A stretch of 64,000 bases of DNA from Marasmius tenuissimus (Eukaryota; Basidiomycota; Agaricomycetes; Agaricales; Marasmiaceae), in contig JAQOTA010000069.1 in the NCBI GenBank assembly GCA_029532415.1, forward strand, positions 310,001-374,000, in the 5' to 3' direction. Positions within the stretch are counted from its first letter, which is position 1, and each line of letters begins with the position of its first letter. Under the pieces are notes generated by a model. That model saw nothing but the letters and a program-made list of their open reading frames with translations. It ran no database searches and was not told the origin of the DNA. Positions 36,612 through 45,843 of this stretch are shown one piece after another. The position numbers and the translations under genes were made by a program.

Positions 36612-37241
36612 TAGTCTGTATCAATTTCGCACCGTTTAGCCGTATCTCAAAAATATGTCACATGCGTCTCACGTGCAAGCCGATTATCAGGAGATAACGA
36701 TAAGAACTTGACGCGTTTGATGTTCTCCTTGTATCCTCACGCGTTTTATGAAGGGAAGGCCACCTCCGCACACCAGGCTCTCGAATAAATCGCTAGAAAC
36801 ATGTTATAAACCCTCGAAAATCGCTCGAAAATGTCTTCTATCTACCCCTCATAACTCAGTATTGAAGTTGCTGTCTGATTACACACGACGATGTAATGTC
36901 GATGTTTACCAGGGCGAGGGGACGTCGTAAAGCCTGCAAAATAAAGATTAGAGGAAAAGTTCTTCATTCAAGTATATTTTTGCCCAGTTTGAGGGGAGAA
37001 GGACAAACGAGTGATTGGGAAGAAGGAAATCATGCATTGCCTAGCCATCAACGACCTTCAGGGCAAGTCGCCCCCTTCGTCCCTCGCTGAAAATATATAT
37101 CACATGACTTATCTTATTACTATATATGGAAAACTGGGGGACTCCCAGGGGAGGTACGGCTAAGGGACCGCGTTTTGAAGCAGACCCTTATATCATTTGC
37201 GAGCGTAGCGAGCTGATGTAAGGTCTGCCTAGGGGAGACTA
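36612..37241 (+). mobile_element. 630-bp non-autonomous DNA transposon, copy 1
   Basis: The element begins TAGTCTGTATCAATTTC and ends GGGGAGACTA, giving a 6-bp terminal inverted repeat TAGTCT/AGACTA. The 9 bp GGTCGGAGT is present on both sides (36603-36611 and 37242-37250), a target-site duplication. The same 9 bp occurs once, unbroken, in sister spacers at 32703-32711 and 34605-34613, which act as empty sites. An imperfect subterminal inverted repeat (TTAGCCGTAYCTC) lies about 25 and 80 bp from the two ends. The small open frames inside are not convincing. A 9-bp duplication points to a Mutator-like or related superfamily, by inference. No transposase is encoded. Confidence 0.85.
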
Positions 37242-37509
37242 GGTCGGAGTTGAACATAGTACAGCCACTATCCTGGGCCCGACCAGACATAACATGCATG
37301 TCAGATTCACACCATGAGTAACCTCCGCTCCTGCAAGCCCAACTTGCTCGAATAAGACCAATCAATAATCCCGAATATCCAGCTAAGTTAATTGTGTTTC
37401 TTCTCGGACAATAGTTCCCCAACTTTCACAATTCTGTTCCAGTAGCAAATGGATGGCGACGGTACAACATTCGAATTATTACTTATTGCTCGATCAGAGC
37501 CCGCCGCCA

Positions 37510-38842
37510 TCACCTCTTGAGGTATCTGAGAGTTATACGAACCATCTCTGGAAGCGAGCCAGACGGAAAGCGGGTTCGAGCTGGCGCGGTGGTCGCCTTC
37601 AGACGTTTCAACGCCTCTTCTACGGTCGACCGGTCCTTCGGTTCATGCTGCATCAACCATTGGTTAAATTCGACAAGCTCTGCGCCATAATCCACTTGCT
37701 CAACATCTGAGTAGAGAAGGACGGAGATAACGTTCCCAATCGCCCAGAATCTGCTCTGCGAGGGTCATATAAGGGGGGCGAAGGGGTCGAATCGTCCTCG
37801 TCCATAGCTTCCCATTCAAACCATGCACCGACTTCAAGTGGTGCGTATTCGCGAGTTCCTATCGCACCCTGTATGACGGAGTTCTTGAGATCCCCGTGCA
37901 TGCTGGAACGGAGATCGATGACGGCCAAGCGGGAGGTCGAGTGGTCGAAAGCAAGGTTGTGCGGTTTGATGTCGAGGCGGAAGAGCCCGTATGAATGGAG
38001 GAAAGTAATCGCTTCGCATAGTTGGGTAGCAATGTTGTGTATCGTCGTCCCACAGAGCCGCTCGCGAGCCCATGAAGAGTATGCAGTAGTCAAGAAGAGA
38101 TCGCCTCCGTAATCACACATCGTGATTAGGTATTGGCTTGTTGGAAGCAAGTAGGGTTCAATGAGATGGGCGTCGGGTCTGAAGGGCTCGAGAGCTTCAA
38201 AATGATTCAGCTCCGGTTCCTGTACGAGTTTGCACCATATATGATATGCGAAGTGACGTTTTGTTCATCCGCCCTGAGCAGACAGGGGTCTGCCTCGTTA
38301 TGGGAAAATCAACGAAAAAGCTTGAAGCTGTTTGGAGGACTTACTTCGCGCCCCATAGCGAACAAATCGATTCCAAACCGATTCAAGAAAGTGACGACTC
38401 CTCGGGAGCGAAATCGAGCATCACCATTTTTGGACAGCTGTCGATGGGTAGAGGCTCCTCAATAACCAAAGTGAGGGCGGGTCTTCAGGGCGACGATACC
38501 AACTTGTAGTTGCCCGTTTCGCGCACAGAGAGTCCATATCCTCCAATTCCTGCGACTCCGGAATGCGGTTGATATCATGGATGCGGTACATTTGGTGGGG
38601 CAGCAGATAACGGTAGTTTCTAGGCTTGTATTTATTCATGAGCGTCCTCAGCTCGAGAGGCAAGTCGAACTCGTCAGAGGATTGGATTCTGGCCACCAGA
38701 TCCGTCAGGTGGCAACATTCTGCGATCTGGACGCGAACGGGTTTAACACCGAACAACAGAAGTATACTTGTAGAAGCAACGAGTTAGTAAACAACTGAAA
38801 AGACCGGAACTAGGACTCACAAGTCTGAGAGTAGCCCTCCAT
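37510..38842 (-). pseudogene. Broken fifth copy (E) of the header-kinase array
   Basis: All three exons can be aligned to copies A-D, but the frame is broken several times. Relative to the sisters, one base is lost at the start of exon 2. In the header one base is missing in the PLPID region (around 38440), with a few codons lost just before it. In the kinase-like exon one base is lost just before the DVWAIGN motif (about 37748). The catalytic-loop segment is partly changed (LDIKPHNLAFDH kept, DLG replaced by DLRSS). The first exon MEGYSQT still has a GT donor. It is an inactive relic. Confidence 0.8.
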
Positions 38843-38849
38843 GATGGAA

Positions 38850-39524
38850 GAGCCAATGAACGGGAAAGAAGAGAAAGCTCAACAGAAGATGGAACGCAGT
38901 TGTCTGTAATCGAGACAAGACAGTTATGCCGGACCCGGAATTTGTCCTACTCCCCTGCCGAGGAGACCAATTTCTTCCAACTAGCCACAATCCCAAAATC
39001 GTGAAGCAGAATTTTCATTCGGAGGATCAGGCATGTATGATGCTACTCAGTGCTGCTCAAGGCAGAGAAGAAACCTTGGTCATGGCGTTGAACAGAGCAG
39101 CGTAGTGCAGCCACCACTGCCAGCCTAACCGGGACCTTCCATCAACATGCATTCGCGCCTCTGCTTCTGCGCGAGCTCGTCTTGCTCAAAAACTCTGCTC
39201 ATCGAACAATACTTTCGAATATTCACTGTCAGCAGAGCTATGTTTTTTTTCCTTTTTTTTCTGGGACAGAAACTCTACAGCTTCCCGCGAACGTATGCCG
39301 GCGGCAAATGGATGACGACTGCGGCAGCCGCACAAAGGTCGAGCTATTACTCATCGCCTTGTAGGCTTGTCTCTCTCTCCCTTCTCTTTGCTATCTCGAC
39401 TGGTTTTGGGAGATCTCAGAAAGGGTTAATTCGTTATTATTTTTTGAAGTTCTCGGGAAGCTCTTCAGTGCGTAATTCTTTTTTCATTCCTTTTCTCCTG
39501 TACCTAATCTGCTTGAGTAGAGTC
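38850..39524. other. Decayed array spacer and F-box gene promoter
   Basis: The stretch around 39061-39360 still resembles the array spacers (AACAGAGCAGCGTAGTGCAG, and AAATGGATGACGACTGC). It marks the edge of the duplicated block. T-rich tracts near 39240-39260 and 39420-39500 precede the F-box gene. Confidence 0.45.
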
Positions 39525-41186
39525 ATGGCCGCAAATAGTCATGGGATCTCAGTATATCTTAACGGCAACGACGTGCCCTCTGCACACGACACTGCAGTCA
39601 TTCGCGGTCTCATCGGAGAGAAGCTCCTTAATATTGCACGGATCGAACGCGACATATGGACCGCCGAAGAACAGCTGAAGAAACTGAATCAGCGGAAGAA
39701 CGAAGCCCAAGCGGACCTCGAACTCCATCGTAGCCTCCTCTGCAGTGTGCGGAAGCTACCCATCGAAATCCTAGGCGAAATATTCATGCTCTGCACGAGG
39801 GAAGATCGTACCATATCCAATCCACCCCATCCATTGAAGGCACCTATGCTATTTTGCCAGGTGTCCAAATCGTGGCGTACAGCAGCGATATTGAACCCGT
39901 TGCTCTGGTCTACATTCGGAATCGACGTATCATGTCGACCTCACAGCGCAGAGCTAACTCAGCTCTGGCTCCATCGTGCCCAGAAAATGCCGCTCACGCT
40001 AGGACTACGCGTCAACGGCGAAAAGCAAGATCTCGAACGTATACGTGACCTGAACATCACGCTGGTCAGAGACACCCTTATACCCAACTTTGCACGGTGT
40101 CGGTCGTTCACCTTTCGGTGCTCAGGAGAATTTGACGACCACCTCCTGGAGGAAATCCCACTCTCTGCGACGCCCAACCTCGAATACCTTGATCTTCCCC
40201 TCGACCTTCCGAACTGCCCCTTCATGTTCCAATGGTGCTTCAACCTTGCTATATCATCCCCTCGGCTTCGACATCTGACGTGTGGTATACCGTCGGTTCT
40301 GTTCCGAGATGGTGCTTGGGAACACATCGAGAAACTCGATCTGCGGTTCATGGGGTTGAGACATTCCCAGATCGAAAGATTCTTGAAGGTTGCACCTAGG
40401 TTGAAGGAGCTCAATTTCGGACTCGTAACCCGTGATTCCGAACCGACACCGACGACACCACCCTCTCCCATTGTACAACACGATTCCTTAAGAGCGCTCA
40501 AGATATATGACCGCTCAGAGCATCTGGGAACGTTACTGGACGCGCTCAACCTACCCAATCTCGCCGCACTAACCATATCGGGAAGACGGCGAGGTTGGCC
40601 GCACGAACAGATGTTGGGTTTCCTCGAACGTTCGGGCTGTTCATTACGGTTATTGGACATTGAAAGCACAACGCTGCTATCCGAGGATCTCATCACGTAC
40701 ATTTCGACAAAGCGAATACGAGAATCCTTGGAGGACTTGCGTGTCAACAAGACTGTACCGACCACGAAATCATTGCTAGATTACCTGACAGTAAATCCTG
40801 GCAAGCAGCCCATCCCTCTTCCGAAGCTACGCAGCTTTCTGTGTTCCATCGACCCCGTTAATCAAGCGATTCTATACGAGAATTTTGTGAAGAGTCGGTG
40901 GAATGATACGCCTGATGAACGTGGATCCCTGGTCCTTGGGTCGGGCGAGATCGCGAGGTTGAAGCGGATATACCTCACGATCATCTCACCCGTCTTCGAG
41001 GGGGCAACCATTGAGACGCCGCAGCTCAATACCCTCCTCGAGAAGATTGGGGAGACTAGCGACGTGGTGGTCACTGTTTATCGACTCTCGAATACGTTCG
41101 ATGAGTCCACTTCGACGTTACCCCCTGAACCGCCGAGTCCTCCTGCGAGCGAGTATGGAGGCGATGACGACGACGACGATGAATGA
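39525..41186 (+). CDS. F-box protein with leucine-rich C-terminal region
   Basis: This is a single exon of 553 aa. The frame is open further upstream (to 39147), but the ATG at 39525 is preferred because the upstream frame translates decayed array spacer. A short coiled coil (residues about 25-70) precedes the F-box (LPIEILGEIFMLC, residues 78-90, through WRTAAILNPLLWSTF). Irregular leucine-rich repeats follow (LEYLDLPLDLP, RLKELNFGL, LAALTISG). The tail is Pro-rich then acidic (a run of six Asp and one Glu). F-box proteins bind Skp1 and bring substrates to SCF ubiquitin ligases; the substrate is unknown. Such genes are strongly expanded in Agaricomycetes. Confidence 0.85.
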   Translation: MAANSHGISVYLNGNDVPSAHDTAVIRGLIGEKLLNIARIERDIWTAEEQLKKLNQRKNEAQADLELHRSLLCSVRKLPIEILGEIFMLCTREDRTISNPPHPLKAPMLFCQVSKSWRTAAILNPLLWSTFGIDVSCRPHSAELTQLWLHRAQKMPLTLGLRVNGEKQDLERIRDLNITLVRDTLIPNFARCRSFTFRCSGEFDDHLLEEIPLSATPNLEYLDLPLDLPNCPFMFQWCFNLAISSPRLRHLTCGIPSVLFRDGAWEHIEKLDLRFMGLRHSQIERFLKVAPRLKELNFGLVTRDSEPTPTTPPSPIVQHDSLRALKIYDRSEHLGTLLDALNLPNLAALTISGRRRGWPHEQMLGFLERSGCSLRLLDIESTTLLSEDLITYISTKRIRESLEDLRVNKTVPTTKSLLDYLTVNPGKQPIPLPKLRSFLCSIDPVNQAILYENFVKSRWNDTPDERGSLVLGSGEIARLKRIYLTIISPVFEGATIETPQLNTLLEKIGETSDVVVTVYRLSNTFDESTSTLPPEPPSPPASEYGGDDDDDDE

Positions 41187-41576
41187 CCGTCGTCGCGGAG
41201 GATGACTCTATCCTGGACCCTGCGCGATATTCCCCAGTGGCATAGCGCTACTACTTACTTATCTGCGTCGGGAGTCCGGCGCTTCATCATGATTTATTTC
41301 ACCTTATAAACAGTTCTTAATCAGACTCATCTGTACGAAGTCTTACGAAGCTCTGTCAATAGTATCATTATTACCTCGTTGTACTTCATACATCTCGCGT
41401 ATTGTCCCAGACGATAAGACCGAGGTGTTATTGAAATCGGGGGGTACAGGGTACAGTAAGGTTGGATAGGCAGTGTCCGCTTCGAATGAGTGGTCGCGAA
41501 TAAGTGATACATAATGTGTTGGGCATGATTGAACGTTGCGGGTCGTCTAGTTTCGTGGTAGGTTCCCTCCAAAGTT
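41187..41576. other. Convergent 3' region of the F-box and PMP3 genes
   Basis: A 390-bp stretch between convergent genes. Nothing further is recognised. Confidence 0.45.
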
Positions 41577-41996
41577 TTACCATGCTCCTTCGCTCTTGGA
41601 GATGACATACCTAGACAAAAGTATGTGAGCGAAGAGTTCGCTGCGAGAGTGTGCTGTTACTCACCAAGCATGTATGATTCCAGGAATCCACGCCAGTAAG
41701 CATAGACAAATGTTGATCCAGAAATCTAGAGGCAGAGAGAATTAGCGTCGTCAACATGTCTAATCATTGTACCAGCTCACCAGCTCTGAATTGGCGCTCT
41801 TTTTGTCGAGAAGTTTCAGCACAATGGAAATTTTCATAGCCTTCCAACTACTCACTCATGAACACCGGCACTGGAGGTAAGAGTCTGCAAACATGAAGTC
41901 AGCCAACTCATTCTCTGGCGTATGAAGGGATTGTATCAGCACTTACATTGCAATGAGATAGAGGAGGACATTGTAATTTGAGGATGCAGGAGCCAT
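41577..41996 (-). CDS. PMP3: PMP3/UPF0057 small hydrophobic proteolipid
   Basis: This is a 63-aa membrane protein pieced together from five tiny exons: 41996-41947, 41884-41856, 41798-41781, 41725-41665 and 41610-41577 (192 nt, open). The product has the family plan of two membrane helices. The first runs LLYLIAILLPPVPVF, followed by KRQFRADFWINI, and the second is LLAWIPGIIHAWYVI. Proteins of this family sit in the plasma membrane and affect membrane potential and salt tolerance. Exon 3 is an 18-nt microexon coding most of KRQFRAD. The gene is easy to miss because no exon exceeds 61 nt. It shares a divergent promoter with the TCAB1-like gene, and a 630-bp transposon sits 82 bp upstream of its start. 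Confidence 0.9.
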
Positions 41997-42078
41997 TGGG
42001 AGTTATCTGAGATGTTGGGTCTCTTGAGGGCTGGTGGTGGTCCAATAAATACGAAATTGTGCTGCTGCGCAGCTCTTG

Positions 42079-42708
42079 TAGTCTCCCCTAGGCAGACCTT
42101 ACATCAGCTCGCTACGCTCGCAAATGATATAAGGGTCTGCTTCAAAACGCGGTCCCTTAGCCGTACCTCCCCTGGGAGTCCCCCAGTTTTCCATATATAG
42201 TAATAAGATAAGTCATGTGATATATATTTTCAGCGAGGGACGAAGGGGGCGACTTGCCCTGAAGGTCGTTGATGGCTAGGCAATGCATGATTTCCTTCTT
42301 CCCAATCACTCGTTTGTCCTTCTCCCCTCAAACTGGGCAAAAATATACTTGAATGAAGAACTTTTCCTCTAATCTTTATTTTGCAGGCTTTACGACGTCC
42401 CCTCGCCCTGGTAAACATCGACATTACATCGTCGTGTGTAATCAGACAGCAACTTCAATACTGAGTTATGAGGGGTAGATAGAAGACATTTTCGAGCGAT
42501 TTTCGAGGGTTTATAACATGTTTCTAGCGATTTATTCGAGAGCCTGGTGTGCGGAGGTGGCCTTCCCTTCATAAAACGCGTGAGGATACAAGGAGAACAT
42601 CAAACGCGTCAAGTTCTTATCGTTATCTCCTGATAATCGGCTTGCACGTGAGACGCATGTGACATATTTTTGAGATACGGCTAAACGGTGCGAAATTGAT
42701 ACAGACTA
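42079..42708 (-). mobile_element. 630-bp non-autonomous DNA transposon, copy 2 (inverted)
   Basis: This is the same element as at 36612-37241 in the opposite orientation and of exactly the same length. I see no difference over the stretches compared. It is flanked by a perfect 9-bp duplication CAGCTCTTG at 42070-42078 and 42709-42717. The flanking duplication differs from that of copy 1, so the two are independent insertions rather than one inverted duplication. It lies between the start codons of PMP3 and the TCAB1-like gene and fills most of their shared promoter. Confidence 0.87.
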
Positions 42709-42839
42709 CAGCTCTTGTGGCTGGTCTTGGAAAGTCCATGACATCATGATTATAGCCTAGGCCGGAAATCTGTTTATCCGAAATCGAATCGGACTGGGTG
42801 GACGAATGTTGCCTAATTTGGTGTTCTCTTTTGACCACG

Positions 42840-44593
42840 ATGTCGACAACAAGTCCTGATCAACCTGCATGGACTCCTCCTCAGTTTGATACCTCAAAGC
42901 CACCAGAACTTCGAGAAAACTTACCTAGTCTAGGATCACGCTCGAACTTTGTTCGAATTGCGAAATGGTACGATGCTTGTGATTGACTGTTTCTTTCGTT
43001 GGCTTACAAGCTCATAGAGCAACGCGACAGGTGTCCAGATGGGTCGACAGTTCTGACACAGCGTGAAGATAGATCGTATAGGATGGTTCATTTGTGAGTA
43101 GTAAATCAGTTATTCATGAGGTTTCTGTGTATGTTGATCGTGCTGGCAATCGCAGTCCTTCATTGGATGATTCTTTACCAGCGGGTAAATAGTTTCGTTG
43201 AACGAGAGAAGACCAACAGAAATTTAACGGTCATCGAACCTCTCAGGAGCACAATCATCACCCCCTCAGTCTCTGACTTTGCAACAACCTGCACCTATCG
43301 TGGATTTCCTATGGTATCCGACCGCTTCTCCGAAAGATCCAGCATCTTTTTGCTTCGTCTCGTCAGTTCGTGATTCCCCAGTAAAGCTACTGGACGCGTC
43401 AAATGGACGGGTGAGCCGAGTTCCTCTCACTAGCTTCTCCCAGTGTTGCTGAAGAAGACCTCAAAGCTCCGGGCTTCGTACCCTATCATCGACCATGTTG
43501 AACGATTCATCGCTCCTCATAGCTTGGCGTTCAACCCATACGGCACCCGGTAGGAAGATTCTCTCGTGGTTCTAGAAAGGTTGCTAATCATATTTTTTAT
43601 TTCTAGCCTGTATTGTGGGTTCGAAAACGCCATCGAGGTGTTCGACGTCGGTCAGCCAGGCGAGGGCACCCGACTCATGACCACACCAAACAAAAAGAGC
43701 AAAGATGGCTTGAAAGGTCTACAAACCCCGAATATGGCATTCTGCGTCGTTCTGACCTTGACTTTGGGTAGGCATCGTCTCCGCGTTGGCCTTCTGTCCA
43801 TCATACACGACGGATTGGTTCGCCGCTGGCTCGTTGGCACCGACTTCATCCAACGTAGCGATATACAGTGAGACTCAAGGAGAGGTGCCGGTCATGTTCT
43901 TGGGAAACGAGTCGAAAGCAGGTGTGACTCAGGTGTGCGCGTTTTTGGTGTGCCCCGGTGATGTTGAAGTCTGACCGTTTCACGCGAACAGTTGATGTTC
44001 AATCCAATGAGACCGCACTTGCTTTACGCATCGTTTCGGAGACGAACTGAAGTTGCCTGTTGGGATCTACGCTCGAACGCGAACATACCATGGAAACTCT
44101 ATTCACCCCCCTCAGCAACGCCAGAGGAGCTCACCAACCAAAAAAGGAGGTTTGATGTCGATATCGGTGGGCGGTGGTTGAGTGTTGGAAGTCAGGTGTG
44201 TTGTCTTGCCAACCGACGCGAAGATTGAAGCTGACGTCTCCTCAAGGATGGGTCAATATCCCTCTTCGACCTCGATGAGGAAGATAATACCCAGCAGCGG
44301 CACTACGAAGAACCTTTAGGGGTCCTCCCTACGCTCGGTTTTAAAGCGCACGAAGGTAATTCCTTCCTTCCGTGACTCGTAGGATCAAAGGCGGGCTAAA
44401 AGAAGTTTCCACCTCAGACTCAGTGACGACCGCCGCATTTCGCCCTACATCATCAGACATGGTTTCCACGTCTGGATCCAGATGCTTCGAAGGCGACTCT
44501 AGCGATGAGGAAGAGGATGATGTCAACGTCAAGGCGACCAAAAAGCAACCCATCGTGCGAGATGGTTCGATCAGGCTGTGGAGATTTTCGTAG
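42840..44593 (+). CDS. WD40 protein, TCAB1/WRAP53 (WDR79)-like
   Basis: There are ten exons: 42840-42967, 43031-43093, 43156-43184, 43247-43410, 43467-43549, 43607-43716, 43772-43932, 43992-44195, 44247-44355 and 44406-44593. They give 412 aa, open throughout. Recognisable blocks in order are WCPDGSTVLTQREDRSYRM, IVDFLWYP, FCFVSSVRDSPVKLLDA, LRASYPIIDHVERFIAPHSL, FNPYGTRLYCGFENAIEVFD, IVSALAFCP and RTEVACWDLR, ending GSIRLWRF. This is the family of telomerase Cajal body protein 1, which binds CAB-box small RNAs and takes part in scaRNA and telomerase RNP biology in animals. The fungal role is less clear. An acidic insert (SSDEEEDD) lies in the last blade. Confidence 0.9.
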
Positions 44594-44727
44594 TTATCAA
44601 ATAAGGGCTGGCTGGGTTTTATCTCTACTGATACGCTGGTGTTCGTAAGCTACTGCTAATCTTCCTATTAACGATGTTCAGTCCGGACCTGAAACTTGCA
44701 CATCCGGAGGTGGTAGACGGCCACTGA

Positions 44728-45433
44728 CTACTCGCTATTCGCGGGAGGCTGCGGGGTCTTTGTCAGGACATCCAGAAAATCGCCAAGAACGCCAAAAGTA
44801 AAGGAAAGCGAAGTCAAAAGGTATAACGAGTCAAAAGACTCCCCTCCTTGTTCTCGCAATTGACGCAAACTCCTATACCATGAAGGAGTGCGTTTCCCGA
44901 TGTCCTCATAGAGTCCTTGGAGCACAGGCGATAGCCCGTAGAGGAAAGGGGACATGTCAGTTCGGTTGGCGGGATGAAACACTCGGTCGTCGGAGGTTGT
45001 GTACCAACATGGACCGGCCTCGTTCAGTGCAGCTATATTGAAAATCATGGAAGACACGTATTCACGCTCGGGACATTGCGGTGATTTGAGCAGGCTGCGA
45101 AGGGGTATATTGAGATTACGGGGGTACAGAGGTGGGTCACTGTCGTTGAAAAGAATGGTCCACAAGAAACACCAGAAGAAGGAGTGTATGTCGTCCATTG
45201 ATGAGTGTACTTCCTATTATGACCCGAATTCGAGGCTTGACCTCAACAAATCCATTGACATGAATTCCAATGTTCCCTGGAAAGAGGAACGTGACATCGG
45301 GGGATGAGAGTCCAAGAATAGTTGAGGTTGTAACGAACCGAAAGCATCCTGTCTCTTTTCTTGGGTTTAAACGAGAGTTTGCACAAGGGTAATCGTCGGT
45401 GAGTAAGTCACCTTCAATTCCCTTTACACTCAA
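44728..45433 (-). pseudogene. Truncated FunK1-like fungal kinase remnant
   Basis: The minus strand still spells a kinase C-lobe typical of the fungus-specific FunK1 type: GTLEFMSMDLL, then HSSMDDIHSFFWCFLWT, continuing to a stop at 44728. Two adjacent in-frame stop codons (TAA TAG, about 45217-45222) lie between those blocks, and no plausible intron removes them. Upstream, kinase similarity (about KGIEGDLLTDDYPC) ends at a 25-bp palindrome at 45434-45458. No N-lobe or catalytic loop follows. It is a dead fragment, possibly cut by an insertion. Confidence 0.6.
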
Positions 45434-45458
45434 CTCATAATCTATAATAGATTATGAG
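45434..45458. repeat. Perfect 25-bp palindrome at the kinase remnant edge
   Basis: CTCATAATCTAT and ATAGATTATGAG form a perfect 12-bp inverted repeat with a single central base. It sits exactly where kinase similarity stops, so it could be the end of a mobile element or a deletion scar. Confidence 0.6.
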
Positions 45459-45639
45459 GAACCCCCGTCTCCATCCCGCATCGTATGGTGCGATCCGTCG
45501 CGGGCATTGAGCCCCAAACTCCCGAGGTCACTGAGACCCAACTCCTTACTTCCGAGGCAACGAGCCTCGATCTAACCTCTTACTTGTTTCACGACGTCTG
45601 AATTTCACATTTTTCCTTGCTTATATTTCCGGCAGACAG

Positions 45640-45677
45640 CCTGGCGGACGTTTCAATTCTTTCTTTCGTCCGCCAGG
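45640..45677. repeat. GC-rich hairpin and 18-bp direct repeat
   Basis: CCTGGCGGACG (45640-45650) and CGTCCGCCAGG (45667-45677) form a perfect 11-bp inverted repeat around a T-rich loop. The 18-mer AATTCTTTCTTTCGTCCG occurs here (45655-45672) and again at 45713-45730. The 45459-45843 stretch has no gene and may be mobile-element remnant. Confidence 0.5.
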
Positions 45678-45843
45678 TGAGCTATTATTCAATGTCATTA
45701 TTATCCCTACTGAATTCTTTCTTTCGTCCGATTAGGTTACCCGCTCTAGTTTTTCGTCACCCACCCTTAATGTATCCCACCCATTTTCGTTCATTCACAG
45801 TTGGACTTTTTCCTACACGGTTTGATTCTTCACTAGTTTAGGC

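Larger units (their letters stand above)
30850..37600. repeat. Duplicated spacers of the header-kinase array
   Basis: Spacers between array genes are themselves related. Sequence around 32880-32940 (AATGGGTGGCGATGGCACAA and on to CGCTCAATCAGAGCCC) recurs at about 34845-34900 and 37445-37505. Sequence around 32690-32720 (ATTGGGTCATGGTCGGAGTTG) recurs near 34600-34615, 36600-36611 and 37242-37255. A decayed version appears at 39061-39360. The duplication unit therefore included spacer plus gene. The non-gene parts (30850-31170, 32480-33100, 34389-35016, 36366-37509) hold no additional gene that I can see. Confidence 0.6.

Noticed and set aside
36748..36930. Small open frames inside the 630-bp element
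   Set aside because: They are the same in both copies only because the element copies are near-identical; none resembles a transposase or has coding features.
36612..37241. Element considered as a solo LTR
   Set aside because: Ends are TAGTCT...AGACTA rather than TG...CA, and the target duplication is 9 bp rather than 4-6 bp.
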